Positions 40,362-49,297 of a stretch of 64,000 bases of DNA are shown here, piece by piece. Position 1 is the stretch's first letter; each line of letters opens with the position of its first letter. The position numbers and the translations under genes were made by a program. The notes under the pieces are model-generated. The model did not search any database. It was given only the letters and a program-made list of their open reading frames with translations, and was not told the DNA's origin. This stretch comes from a bacterium. GTDB taxonomy: Bacteria > Krumholzibacteriota > Krumholzibacteriia > LZORAL124-64-63. The stretch is taken from positions 1 through 64,000 of the forward strand of contig PIVY01000003.1 in NCBI GenBank assembly GCA_003353795.1, in the 5' to 3' direction.

Positions 40362-41537
40362 TCAATCCCGCCAGCGGGGCTTGGTGTCGACGAGCAGACC
40401 GTGACCGTCCACGGCGGCAAGCCAGCGGCCGTCGTCGAGCCGGATGCACCAGAGCGTATGCATGCCGCGAACGTTCCACGCGTCGTGTCCCACCAGCGCC
40501 GGCTCCCCGTCCGCAGGCGTCTGGACATACTCGGTGGGCGAGAGCGCGGCGATGTCCAGGGCGCGCACCCGGTTGCCATAGTAGGGCGTCACGTCCTGCG
40601 CGAAGCGGCGCAGTTCCCCGTCGTGAACGACGACACTGCCACCGCCGCGGGCATGGTCCCCATCGTCGGTCACCACCGGATTGCGCGCGTGGGGATGCCA
40701 CGGGCCGCGAGGATCGTCAGCGTGGAAGATCAGGAGATTCGTTCCGTAGTCTGCCGTGGTCAGCAGATACCAGAGGCCGTCGTGCTCGATCACGTTGGTG
40801 TCGCGGTAAGGAGCGCCGTCGAGCAGCACGCGGTCGAGAACCCATTGGTCGGGGAACCGCTCGGCGCGGTAGAGCCGTAACTCGCCCAGCTCACGGGTTT
40901 CGGGGATCATGAACCATGACCCGTCGTGACGGAAGACCGTGGGATAGGAGAGGCTGCACGCCTCGTCGAGGACCCGGCCGCCGTAGATCCAGGTCAGCCC
41001 GTCCCGGCTGGTGGAGACGCAGATGTCGCCATGACCGCTGCGGGTGTTCCAGGCCTCGTAGAAGAGTGCGTACCCGTCGCCGTGGTCCACCAGGACCGGA
41101 TCGGCCACGAAGGCGCACGGAAGGTCGGTCACGTGGTCAGCGGCAAGGACGGGCTGATCGCCGAGGGGTTCGAAATCTGCAGGTTCGGTGCCGCGCGAGA
41201 CGTAGATTCCGACCGACCAGTCGCCATGCCATGACGGCGCCGTCGCACGCTGCCACGCCAGCCGGCCGACCCCAAGCGCGGCGCCCAGCACGATCAGCAC
41301 CAGCAGCCAGGCTACCGGATGCGCGGCCAGGATCCAGCGACGATGATCGCGATGCTCCAGCCGACCCGTGATCCAGCGAGCAGCGAATCCGGCAGCCGCC
41401 ACCACCGCGGCAACCACGGCCAGCTTCACCAGTCCCGCATCCGAGACCAGCGCCGTACGCCCCGTGGCCAGCAGGGTCAGCGACGCGGCAGCAAGGAGCA
41501 GGGCGAAGATCGCGGCGATCAGGCACAGGTGCTTCAT
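40362..41537 (-). CDS. Membrane-anchored beta-propeller (GH43/GINT1-N-like) protein
   Basis: A 391-residue protein with three N-terminal membrane helices (about 3-22, 38-56 and 70-92) and a C-terminal domain from about residue 105. The domain has propeller-like repeats: WSVGIYVSRGTEPADFEPLG, CAFVADPVLVDHGDGYALFY, SYPTVFRHDGSWFMIPET, YRDTNVIEHDGLWYLLTT and ARGGGSVVVHDGELRRFAQD. This resembles the five-bladed GH43-type fold also seen in the N-terminal domain of glucosamine inositolphosphorylceramide transferases. It may bind or process a sugar outside the membrane; catalytic residues are not certain. The ATG follows GGAGA. Confidence 0.8.
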   Translation of the reverse strand: MKHLCLIAAIFALLLAAASLTLLATGRTALVSDAGLVKLAVVAAVVAAAGFAARWITGRLEHRDHRRWILAAHPVAWLLVLIVLGAALGVGRLAWQRATAPSWHGDWSVGIYVSRGTEPADFEPLGDQPVLAADHVTDLPCAFVADPVLVDHGDGYALFYEAWNTRSGHGDICVSTSRDGLTWIYGGRVLDEACSLSYPTVFRHDGSWFMIPETRELGELRLYRAERFPDQWVLDRVLLDGAPYRDTNVIEHDGLWYLLTTADYGTNLLIFHADDPRGPWHPHARNPVVTDDGDHARGGGSVVVHDGELRRFAQDVTPYYGNRVRALDIAALSPTEYVQTPADGEPALVGHDAWNVRGMHTLWCIRLDDGRWLAAVDGHGLLVDTKPRWRD

Positions 41538-41608
41538 GGTGGTCTCCAGGTGTCGGGGCGGCAGTTGCACCAGGATAGCCGGTTCGGTGGCGTCTTGCCC
41601 ACCGGCGA

Positions 41609-42427
41609 TCACACCGAACGGGCCAGACCGGGTCCGGGGCGCACCAGAGCGACGCGGGTGTAGCAGGGCGCCATCCCGCAGCGCCGGGCATTGCGTTCGG
41701 TGGCCACACCCGACAGGGTGCCCACCGTGGCCAGTCGGCAGCCGGAGGCGACGGCGATGGACAGGCGTTCGCGCATGAGGGCCAGCTGGATACCGCGTCG
41801 GCGGGCGGCCGGCAGGACGGCTCCCAGATAAAGCCCGGCCAGGTCGCCCCAGATGTCGAGGGAAGCGCCGCCTGCTGCTTCACCGTCGAGGCGGGCCAGA
41901 AGGTTGATGGCACGCGGGTGCCTGGCGGCGCGCTCCATGAGCTCTCGTTGCACGGGATCGTCGCGCTCGTCCAGGAACGCTCGGCACACCACGTCGGCGA
42001 ACTGCGCCACGCCGACCGTGTCGTCTCTCGAGACGCGTTCGATCCGCAGGCCGTCCGGGAGTTCCCAGGGCGTCCGCAATGCCGCCGCCGGATTCACGGC
42101 CAACACCAGTTCCATTTCCAGGAGTACGAAACCCGCCTCCCCCAGTCGCCGCGCCAGCGAAGGGTGGTTGTAGGCGCAAGCCTGAACCCGCGGTTCGATG
42201 CCGCGCGAAGCGTACCAGTCGATCAGTTCTTCCACGTCCCGGGCCGTGACGCGTTCTCCCCGGAGGGAGCAACCCAGAGCCATGTTGGCCCAGGTGCCCG
42301 GCTCATCGGCGCACAGGAATCCGCCGCACCACTCGCGCTGATCGCGCGCGATGTCGGCCACGGCGCGGGCGATGCGGGTCTCCTCGTCCAGGGCCGCGGC
42401 GGCGGGGTCGAAGAGGTCGAAGGCCAT
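41609..42427 (-). CDS. GNAT family N-acetyltransferase
   Basis: A 272-residue two-part protein: an N-terminal GNAT-related half (LIDWYASRGIEPRVQACAYN, then LARRLGEAGFVLLEMELVL) and a C-terminal acetyltransferase half with GLYLGAVLPAARRRGIQLAL (acetyl-CoA pyrophosphate loop RRRGIQ) and ATERNARRCGM. Substrate unknown. The ATG at 42427 has AAGGGATGAG upstream and lies four bases beyond the cusA stop, so it is likely the last gene of the cus transcript. Confidence 0.85.
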   Translation of the reverse strand: MAFDLFDPAAAALDEETRIARAVADIARDQREWCGGFLCADEPGTWANMALGCSLRGERVTARDVEELIDWYASRGIEPRVQACAYNHPSLARRLGEAGFVLLEMELVLAVNPAAALRTPWELPDGLRIERVSRDDTVGVAQFADVVCRAFLDERDDPVQRELMERAARHPRAINLLARLDGEAAGGASLDIWGDLAGLYLGAVLPAARRRGIQLALMRERLSIAVASGCRLATVGTLSGVATERNARRCGMAPCYTRVALVRPGPGLARSV

Positions 42428-42431
42428 GGTC

Positions 42432-45400
42432 TCATCCCTTCAGCGCCCGCTCCTCGCGCCAGGCGTAGAGCACCGGCACCACGAAGAGCGTGAGCAACGC
42501 CATGAGCATACCACCGAATGCGGGGATGGCCATGGGCACCATGATGTCGGCGCCGCGGCCGGTCAATGTGAGCACCGGCAGCAGGGCGAGGATGGTGGTG
42601 GCCGAGGTCATCAGGGCGGGGCGCACCCGGCGGCAGGCGCCGGCGATGACCTTGCGGCGCACGTCGTCACGGTCGACCGCGGTCCGGTCGCGGAAGCTCT
42701 GGCCGAGATAGGTGGCCATGATCACGCCGTCGTCCGTGGCGATGCCGAAGAGTGCGATGAAGCCCACCCAGACCGCCACCGAGAGATTCACGGTGTCGAT
42801 GCGGAAGAGTTGGCGCAGGTCGACGCCGAAGGGCGCCAGGTCCAGGAACCAGGGCTGACCGTAGAGCCACACCAGCCAGAAGCCGCCGGCCCAGGCCACG
42901 AAGATTCCGCCGAAGACCATGAAGGTCACCGCCAGCGACCGGAACTGCAGGTGTAGCACCAGCACGATCAAGAGCAGCACCACCGGCAGTACCAGCATGA
43001 GCGTTCGCTCGCTGCGAATCTGATTCTCGAAGCTGCCCGCGAAAGTCCAGCTCACGCCCTCGGGAATGACCAGGTCGCCGTCGGCACGCAGCCGCTCGAG
43101 ATGGTCGCGGGCCTGCGCCACCACATCCACCTCGGCGACGTCGGGTTGCTTGTCGAAGATCACGTAGCCCACCAGGAAGGTGTCCTCGCTCTTGATGGCC
43201 TGGGGACCACGCACGTAGCGCACGTCGGCCACCTCGCCCAGAGGCACGGCCACGCCGGAGGGAGTGCGGACCTCCACGGCGGCGAGATCTTCGAGGGAAT
43301 CACGACGTTCGCGCGGGTAGCGCACGCGCACCCCGTAACGCTCGCGGCCTTCCACGGTGACGGTGGCTTCGCGGCCGCCGACCGCGATCTGCAGGGCGTC
43401 TTGCACCTTGCTCACCGTGAGCCCGTGGCGGGCCAGCCGGTCGCGGTCGGGCACCATCTCGAGGTAGGGTTTGCCCACCACGCGGTCGGCCACCACGGTG
43501 GCCGGATTGATGGTCGGCACATCCTTGAGCGCGGACTCGATGGCCAGGGCCGCGGACTCGATGGCCTCCAGCGTGGGTCCCTTCACCTTCACGCCCATGG
43601 GCGCCCGCATGCCGGACTGGAGCATGACCAGGCGGGTGCTGATAGGCTGTAGCTTGGGGGCGCCGGTGGTGCCGGTAAGCCGGGCAACCGCCACGATCTC
43701 GTCCCAGATGTCGTCGGCGGAGCGGATGTGGTCGCGCCACTGGCGGACCCGATTCCCGTCGGCGTCGCGACCGTATTCCGGCACGTAGTTGATCACGGTC
43801 TCGATCATGGAGATGGGCGCCGGGTCGAGCGCGGTCTCGGCGCGACCGAGCTTCCCGACCACCTGATCCACCTCGGGCACCGTGAGCATGGCTTGGTCGA
43901 GTTTGCGCAGTACATCCATGGCCTCGCCCAGGCTGGCATGAGGCATGGTGGTGGGCATGTAGAGGAACGACCCCTCGTCCAGAGGGGGCATGAACTCCTT
44001 GCCCAGGCCGGGAAACGCGTGACGGGGACCGTTCCAGAGGCGGGCCCAGAACGTGCCGTCGCCGCGATCGCCGCCCACGCCGGGCAGCGGCGCGAACACC
44101 CGGTCGAAGCCGAGCCAGATCGTGGCGCCGCCGAGAACCACCAGGATCGGCAGCAGCAGGAACCGGCGCTTGCGCTGCAGGGCCGCCGCCAGGAGCCGCG
44201 GATAGGCGCGCTGGAATGCAGCGAACAGCAGCAACAAGCCGGCCACCGCCAGGGCCACGAACACTAGACTCACCAGCCACGATCGGTCGAGCCCCAGCGG
44301 GCGCCAGCGGTCGGCCAGGATCAGCAACGCCGTCACGGCCACCACGGCGCTCAGCACGCGACCGCGCAGCCAGCCAGGCAGGCGATGGACGGCGGCCTGC
44401 AGCCAGTCCGGACCGGGCCTGGTGCGCCGGCCGAGCACCAGATGTGCCATTGGCGGCAGCGCCACCACGGCCAGCAGCAGAGCGGCGACCAGGGCGAAGG
44501 TCTTGGTGAAGGCCAGCGGCCGGAATAGCTTGCCCTCCGCCGCGGTGAGCGCGAATACAGGAAGAAAACTGAGCACGGTGGTCAACAGCGCCGTGATGAT
44601 GGCCGGAGCCACCTCGGCGGCGGCGTCCCGGATCACCAGTCGACGGTCGGCATCGAGGTCGGACTCGCCGAGCCGGCGCTGGACGTTCTCGATGAGGATC
44701 ACGCCCATGTCCACCATGGTGCCGATGGCAATGGCGATGCCCGACAGCGCCACGATGTTGGCCTCGACCCCCACGGTCTTCATGGCCACGAAGCAGAGCA
44801 GCACGGCCACCGGCAGCAAGCCCGACACGAGCAGACTGCCGCCCAGGCTGCGCAGCATGAGCACGATCACCAGGACGGTGATCAGGATCTGCAACGTGAG
44901 CGCTTCACCCAGGGTGTCGAGGGTCTCGTGGATGAGCCCGGTGCGGTCGTAGAAGGGCACGATGGTGACCTTGCTCACGGTCCCGTCGGCCAGGGTGCGC
45001 TCGGGCAATGCGGGCGCGATCTCGGCGATGCGGGCCTTCACCCGTTCGATGGCCGCCAGGGGATTCTCGCCATAACGAACGACGACGATGCCGCCGGTCG
45101 CGTCGGCGCCCCCCACGTCGAGGGCGCCGCGGCGCAGGGCCGGCCCCCGCGTGACGTGGGCGATCTCGCCCACGGTGATCGGCACGTTGTCGCGCACGGC
45201 GACCACGCTGCGGGCGATGTCGTCGGTGCTGCGATAGAAGCCGGTGCCACGCACCACGTACTCCACGTGGTTGATCTCCATGGTGCGGGCGCCCACCTCG
45301 CGGTTGCCCTCGCGCACGGCACGGACGACCTCGTCGAGGTCCAGTTCGTACAGGCGCAGGGCGTCGGGATCCACCTCGACCTGGTACTCGGACCGATGGC

Positions 45401-45995
45401 CGCCCACCGAGGCCACCTCGGCGATTCCCTCGGCCGCCAGCAGCGCGTCGCGAACCTGGAAATCTTGGATGGTCCGCAGTTCCTGGGGATCCCAACCACC
45501 GGCCGGTCGGCCCTCGGCAGAACGACCCTCCAGGGTGTACATGAAGACCTGACCGAGCGCCGTGGCGTCCGGACCAAGGGCTGGCTGCACCTCGCCCGGC
45601 AACGTACCGGCGGGCAGGCTGGCGAGCTTCTCGAGAATGCGCGAGCGCGAATCGTGGAAGTCGGCGCCCTCCTCGAAGATCACGTAGATGGTGGAAAACC
45701 CGAAGAAGCTGTAGCTGCGCACCGTGCGCACCATGGGCACTCCGAGGAGCGCCGACGTGAGCGGGTAGGTGATCTGATCCTCCACGTCCCGCGGCGAACG
45801 ACCGGACCATTCGGTGAACACGATCTGCTGGTTCTCGCCCAGGTCAGGGATGGCGTCCACCGGCACGGGATCGCGCGGCACGCCGCCCAGATCCCAGTCG
45901 AACGGCGCCACCAGCACGCCCCAGCCCGCCAGCATGAGCACGCCCAGCAGCACCACCAGCTTGTTGTCCAGGCAGAAGCCGATGAGTCGGGTCAC
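42432..45995 (-). CDS. cusA: CusA/CzcA-type heavy-metal RND efflux pump
   Basis: An 1187-residue inner-membrane proton/metal antiporter that drives the tripartite efflux complex. The N-terminus has DPVPVDAIPDLGENQQIVFT and SPRDVEDQITYPLTSALLGV, diagnostic of heavy-metal RND pumps. Met680 (FLYMPTT), Met730 (PISMIET) and Met791 (RLVMLQSGM) align with the three Met ligands of E. coli CusA, which supports Cu(I)/Ag(I) specificity. It is about 140 residues longer than E. coli CusA, because an insert with two extra hydrophobic segments lies at about 545-595. The start is GTG at 45995, overlapping the cusB stop as GTGA. Confidence 0.93.
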   Translation of the reverse strand: MTRLIGFCLDNKLVVLLGVLMLAGWGVLVAPFDWDLGGVPRDPVPVDAIPDLGENQQIVFTEWSGRSPRDVEDQITYPLTSALLGVPMVRTVRSYSFFGFSTIYVIFEEGADFHDSRSRILEKLASLPAGTLPGEVQPALGPDATALGQVFMYTLEGRSAEGRPAGGWDPQELRTIQDFQVRDALLAAEGIAEVASVGGHRSEYQVEVDPDALRLYELDLDEVVRAVREGNREVGARTMEINHVEYVVRGTGFYRSTDDIARSVVAVRDNVPITVGEIAHVTRGPALRRGALDVGGADATGGIVVVRYGENPLAAIERVKARIAEIAPALPERTLADGTVSKVTIVPFYDRTGLIHETLDTLGEALTLQILITVLVIVLMLRSLGGSLLVSGLLPVAVLLCFVAMKTVGVEANIVALSGIAIAIGTMVDMGVILIENVQRRLGESDLDADRRLVIRDAAAEVAPAIITALLTTVLSFLPVFALTAAEGKLFRPLAFTKTFALVAALLLAVVALPPMAHLVLGRRTRPGPDWLQAAVHRLPGWLRGRVLSAVVAVTALLILADRWRPLGLDRSWLVSLVFVALAVAGLLLLFAAFQRAYPRLLAAALQRKRRFLLLPILVVLGGATIWLGFDRVFAPLPGVGGDRGDGTFWARLWNGPRHAFPGLGKEFMPPLDEGSFLYMPTTMPHASLGEAMDVLRKLDQAMLTVPEVDQVVGKLGRAETALDPAPISMIETVINYVPEYGRDADGNRVRQWRDHIRSADDIWDEIVAVARLTGTTGAPKLQPISTRLVMLQSGMRAPMGVKVKGPTLEAIESAALAIESALKDVPTINPATVVADRVVGKPYLEMVPDRDRLARHGLTVSKVQDALQIAVGGREATVTVEGRERYGVRVRYPRERRDSLEDLAAVEVRTPSGVAVPLGEVADVRYVRGPQAIKSEDTFLVGYVIFDKQPDVAEVDVVAQARDHLERLRADGDLVIPEGVSWTFAGSFENQIRSERTLMLVLPVVLLLIVLVLHLQFRSLAVTFMVFGGIFVAWAGGFWLVWLYGQPWFLDLAPFGVDLRQLFRIDTVNLSVAVWVGFIALFGIATDDGVIMATYLGQSFRDRTAVDRDDVRRKVIAGACRRVRPALMTSATTILALLPVLTLTGRGADIMVPMAIPAFGGMLMALLTLFVVPVLYAWREERALKG

Positions 45996-47764
45996 GAGCC
46001 GCCCTCCTCGGCGCCGATTCGCGCGACCTCACTGCCGCAGCGCAGCATCATGGAGCCGTAGTAGGGGTTGGCCGTGGTCGGGTCGCGCTGGATCCAGTAC
46101 GCGCCCTTGTTGTCGAAGGCCATGGGACAGTGGAACCGTCGCACGGCGCCGTCCTCGCCGTAGCCGGCGGCCTCGAGAGTCGCCCACAGCAGGTCGGACA
46201 CCGGCTCGAAGGCCTGCCGACGGGCCGCGATGTCGCCGGCGGCGGCGAGAGTCGAGGCGGCGGGATGCAGGTCGGCGGGCACCGCGGCGCCGGCGCCGTG
46301 AAGCGCCTTGGCCAGGGCGGCGGCCGCCTGCTCTGAATCCTCGGCGGCGTCGGCCGCCAGGGCAGTCTGGAGGTCCAGGTAGCGGCCGAGCAGGTCGGGC
46401 GCCACGGCCAGGAATCCGTCGGGCACCGTGATCGATTCGGGCTCGGGGGCCGCCGGCGCCGACCCGGGTTCACCGTGATGGTGACCGCCGCCGGATCCGC
46501 CGCCATCGGGCAGCATCATGCTGGGCCGAGCCTGGATCTGCAGCTCGCTGTCGAGCTTGAAGGCGCCGTGCACCACGACCAGTTCGCCCTCGCCCAGGCC
46601 GTCGCTAACCAGGTACCAGTCGCCGGCTCGCGGACCGAGCGTCACTTCGCGACCGCGAAAGATCGGCTCCTCACCCGGCTCGCGCAGGTAGACCACGGCG
46701 CGTTCGCCGGTCACGAGCGGCGCGGTGGCCGGCACCACCAGCGGCGGCATGGCATCGTCGCGGCCGGCGCGTGGCCGACCGTCGGCGGCGAGTTCCACGA
46801 GCACTCGTCCCCGGGCCAGCATGCCCGGGCGCAACCGCCCGTCCGGGTTGTCGGCTTCGAGTCGAACCGACACGGTGCGCGTGCGGTCGTCCACCACCGG
46901 ATCGACGAAGACGATGATGCCGTCGAACACCTCGCCAGGCGAGGCGGTGACCGTGAACGCCACCGACTGCCCCGCTGCGAGCCAGGGCAGGTCTCGCTCG
47001 TAGGCGGCGAGCTCGACCCAGACACTGGAGAGGTCGGCAATGGTCAGCAGGGGTTGACCGGTGGCGACGTACGCGCCCTCCACGGCGTCCTTGCGCACCA
47101 CGGTGCCGGCCACCGGTGAGCTGATGGTGATGCGATCGCCACCCTCGGCGGCGACCTGATCGGGATCGACGTCCCACAGGCGCAGCCGTTCCCGCACCGA
47201 ACGTAGGTTGGCCTCGGCGCCCGGCTCGCCGCGTTCCGCTGCGGCGCGGGCGGCCAGCAGTTCGGCCCGAGCGCGATAGAGATCCGGCGAGTAGACATCG
47301 GCCAGAGGTTCGCCCTGCCGCACCTCGCGACCGGTGAAGTCCACGTGCAGGCGGTCGAGCCGGCCCGGCACCCGCGCGGTGATTACCCGTTGCCGAGTCT
47401 CATCGGCGGTGACCTTGCCGACGAGCGCCAGTTCCCGCGCCACGAAACGGCGCTCGATCGGGGCGGTGGTGATCTCGGCCAGCGCCACGGCACTTTTGGA
47501 AAGCCGCAGGTCGCGCGGGCCGAGTCCCTCGCTGGTGTCCGACATCAGGGGAATCAGGTCCATGAAGCAGATGGGACACTGGCCGAACTCCGGCAGCTGG
47601 ATCTGCGGGTGCATGCTGCAGGTCCAGGCCGTGGGCTGGTCGGCGGTCGCCATGTCATGCGCGGGATCACCGGCGGTACCACCACCGCCGCGCAGGACGA
47701 ACCCGAGCAGGAAGGCGGCCACGATGGCGGCGACGGTGATGGCGGTCCGGTAGCGGCGGAGCAT
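45992..47764 (-). CDS. cusB: CusB-type periplasmic adaptor with metal-binding end domains
   Basis: A 590-residue membrane fusion protein. A membrane anchor (about 5-25) is followed by a heavy-metal-binding domain, WTCSMHPQIQLPEFGQCPIC, then the lipoyl/hairpin/beta-barrel adaptor (TARVPGRLDRLHVDFTGREV, DRITISSPVAGTVVRKDAVE, ADLSSVWVELAAYERDL). After a His/Gly-rich linker (GGGHHHGE), a DUF3347-like domain ends the protein with RFHCPMAFDNKGAYWIQRDP and a Met/Cys-rich tail. The adaptor passes metal to CusA and links it to the outer-membrane channel. AGGAG lies seven bases before the ATG. It overlaps cusA and lies 10 bases after cusC. Confidence 0.93.
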   Translation of the reverse strand: MLRRYRTAITVAAIVAAFLLGFVLRGGGGTAGDPAHDMATADQPTAWTCSMHPQIQLPEFGQCPICFMDLIPLMSDTSEGLGPRDLRLSKSAVALAEITTAPIERRFVARELALVGKVTADETRQRVITARVPGRLDRLHVDFTGREVRQGEPLADVYSPDLYRARAELLAARAAAERGEPGAEANLRSVRERLRLWDVDPDQVAAEGGDRITISSPVAGTVVRKDAVEGAYVATGQPLLTIADLSSVWVELAAYERDLPWLAAGQSVAFTVTASPGEVFDGIIVFVDPVVDDRTRTVSVRLEADNPDGRLRPGMLARGRVLVELAADGRPRAGRDDAMPPLVVPATAPLVTGERAVVYLREPGEEPIFRGREVTLGPRAGDWYLVSDGLGEGELVVVHGAFKLDSELQIQARPSMMLPDGGGSGGGHHHGEPGSAPAAPEPESITVPDGFLAVAPDLLGRYLDLQTALAADAAEDSEQAAAALAKALHGAGAAVPADLHPAASTLAAAGDIAARRQAFEPVSDLLWATLEAAGYGEDGAVRRFHCPMAFDNKGAYWIQRDPTTANPYYGSMMLRCGSEVARIGAEEGGS

Positions 47765-47774
47765 CTCGCTTCTC

Positions 47775-49025
47775 CTAGTTTCGGTAGGCGGCCGGCACGT
47801 GGCCGGTCGCCTCGTCGAGATCGGCCGTCGCCACGACGAGATCGTGACGGGCGGCCAGCAGTCCATGCTCGAGTTCCAGCAGGGTTCGTTCGGCGGCCAG
47901 CACGTCTGCGAAGCTCGCACCGCCGGTCTGGTATCCCGCCAGGACGGCTTCGTAAGCCTGGCGCGCCCTCGGCAGGAGTTCGCGGTCGTGCAGGTCACGG
48001 CGTCGTTCGGCATCGCGCAGGGCCACGGCGGCCCTGGTACGCAGCGCGGTCAGCGCCTGATCGCGGGCCACGCGGGTGGCGTCGAGGGAGCGGGCGCGGG
48101 CCTCGGCGGCCGCGGTGGCGCCGTCGTGCTTGCCGCGCCAGAGTGGAACGGTCACGCCGAACTTGGCGACCCAGGCGTCCTTGCCGCTGTCGGGCATGGT
48201 CGGATCGACCGCGTCTCCGACCTGGATCCAGTCGACCCCCAGCGATAGAGCCGGCCAGCCACCGCGACGAGCCGCCTCGGCCTCGAGCCGGACCGCCGTC
48301 GCGTCGTGGTCGAGGATCTCCAGTTGCGGATGAACGGCCGTCGTATCGGCGGCGGTCGCGCCGACCTCGGGAGTGAGGTTCGCCGGCAGTTCCAGCGCCG
48401 CCCGGGGATCCCGACCGAGCGCAGCGTTGAGATTGGCCGCAGCGGCGAGGGTCTCGTCGGTCAGGCTGCGCAGCCGGTCCTCGAGACGCGCTATCTCCAG
48501 CTGAGCCTGCAGCAGATCGCCGTACCCGTTCTGACCGGCCTCGTATCCCGACCGGACCGCGCCCTCCAGCGAGCGCACGATCTCCAGCTGGCGGGCGGTG
48601 ACATCCAGGGTCTCGGCCAGCCAGGCCGCCTGAGCCCAGGACCGGCGCACGTTGGCCGCGACGGTCACCGCCACCTGACGCTGGCCTGCGGCGGCCATGT
48701 CGACCCGCGCGGCCGCCGCATCGCCCCGTGCTCCCAGGGTGCCGGGCCAGGGCAGCGGTTGTTGCAACGACAGCACGCGCTGCTGGGGACCGACCCGGGT
48801 CTCCACCGGCTCGATCATCTCGCCCCACCGGAACACGGGATCAGGCAAGGAACCCACCTGATCGACCCGGGCCACGGCCGCCTCCCAACCGGCATCGGCC
48901 GCCGCCAGCGCGGGATGCTGGTCCATGGCGTACGCCACCAGTCCGTCCAGGTCCTGGGGATCGGGGAGTTCGAGAGTTTCAGCCGCCGCCGAGGCCGCGG
49001 CCAGGAGCAGGAGGATCGCCACCAC
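47775..49025 (-). CDS. cusC: TolC-family outer-membrane channel (CusC-like)
   Basis: A 416-residue outer-membrane efflux protein. The signal peptide is about residues 1-15 (VVAILLLLAAASAAAE). Two OEP repeats are visible, the first with ALAAADAGWEAAVARVDQVG and the second with PQLEILDHDATAVRLEAEAA, each rich in long helices. GYEAGQNGYGDLLQAQLEIA and GYQTGGASFADVLAAERTLL are the typical G-[FY]-x-x-G signatures. It forms the outer channel for CusBA. Tandem GTG codons at 49025 and 49022 follow GGGAGGGA by six bases; the first overlaps the stop of the 33-codon gene upstream (TAGTG). Confidence 0.9.
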   Translation of the reverse strand: MVAILLLLAAASAAAETLELPDPQDLDGLVAYAMDQHPALAAADAGWEAAVARVDQVGSLPDPVFRWGEMIEPVETRVGPQQRVLSLQQPLPWPGTLGARGDAAAARVDMAAAGQRQVAVTVAANVRRSWAQAAWLAETLDVTARQLEIVRSLEGAVRSGYEAGQNGYGDLLQAQLEIARLEDRLRSLTDETLAAAANLNAALGRDPRAALELPANLTPEVGATAADTTAVHPQLEILDHDATAVRLEAEAARRGGWPALSLGVDWIQVGDAVDPTMPDSGKDAWVAKFGVTVPLWRGKHDGATAAAEARARSLDATRVARDQALTALRTRAAVALRDAERRRDLHDRELLPRARQAYEAVLAGYQTGGASFADVLAAERTLLELEHGLLAARHDLVVATADLDEATGHVPAAYRN

Positions 49026-49126
49026 TAGCGGTCCCTCCCGGATTGCTCCTCGCGCGGGCCCCGCAGGGCCAGCCAGATGAGGACGGCCAGCACGGTCGCC
49101 GCCAGGATATTCAGTATCAGCGTCAT
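49025..49126 (-). CDS. 33-aa membrane peptide heading the cus operon
   Basis: A very short gene: MTLILNILAATVLAVLIWLA, then a charged tail LRGPREEQSGRDR. One helix of about 18 residues with a basic and acidic C-terminal tail suggests an N-out or small bitopic inner-membrane peptide. AAGGTG sits upstream of the ATG at 49126. Its TAG overlaps the GTG start of cusC, so translation of cusC is probably coupled to it. It is the first open frame after the sigma-54 promoter. No homologue is known to me; it may be a leader, a stability factor for the pump or a non-functional coupling ORF. Confidence 0.6.
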   Translation of the reverse strand: MTLILNILAATVLAVLIWLALRGPREEQSGRDR

Positions 49127-49161
49127 TTCGATCACCTTTCAGGAACGATGCATACCGGTCT

Positions 49162-49177
49162 TGCATGGATGGGGCCA
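49162..49177 (-). promoter_or_regulatory. Sigma-54 (-24/-12) promoter of the cus operon
   Basis: On the minus strand TGGCCCCATCCATGCA has GG and GC separated by exactly ten bases, as required for sigma-54. The expected start point is near 49150, about 24 bases before the 33-aa gene. The adjacent activator is of the sigma-54-dependent NtrC type. Confidence 0.68.
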
Positions 49178-49229
49178 CAATTCAACTCATTGCCATGAAG
49201 TGATTTAAGGATTGAAGAGATGCGGGATG

Positions 49230-49241
49230 GAGAATATTCTC
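49230..49241. promoter_or_regulatory. Palindromic activator site 1 (GAGAATATTCTC)
   Basis: A perfect 12-bp palindrome about 55 bases upstream of the sigma-54 -24 element, in the position expected for an NtrC-type enhancer. A second near-copy lies at 49263-49276. Confidence 0.6.
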
Positions 49242-49262
49242 TATCGTGATTCATGGGTCCAT

Positions 49263-49276
49263 GGAGAATATTCTTC
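49263..49276. promoter_or_regulatory. Palindromic activator site 2 (GGAGAATATTCTTC)
   Basis: This shares GGAGAATATTCT with site 1 and is 34 bases away centre to centre, about three helical turns. It also sits just before the ribosome site of the kinase gene, so binding here could autoregulate the two-component system. Confidence 0.58.
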
Positions 49277-49297
49277 ACATCCTGGAGGAGGCGGCGC

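Noticed and set aside
49253-49297. Upstream ATG start for the histidine kinase
   Set aside because: It lies between the two palindromes and lacks a ribosome site; the GTG at 49298 has GGAGGAG at ideal spacing.
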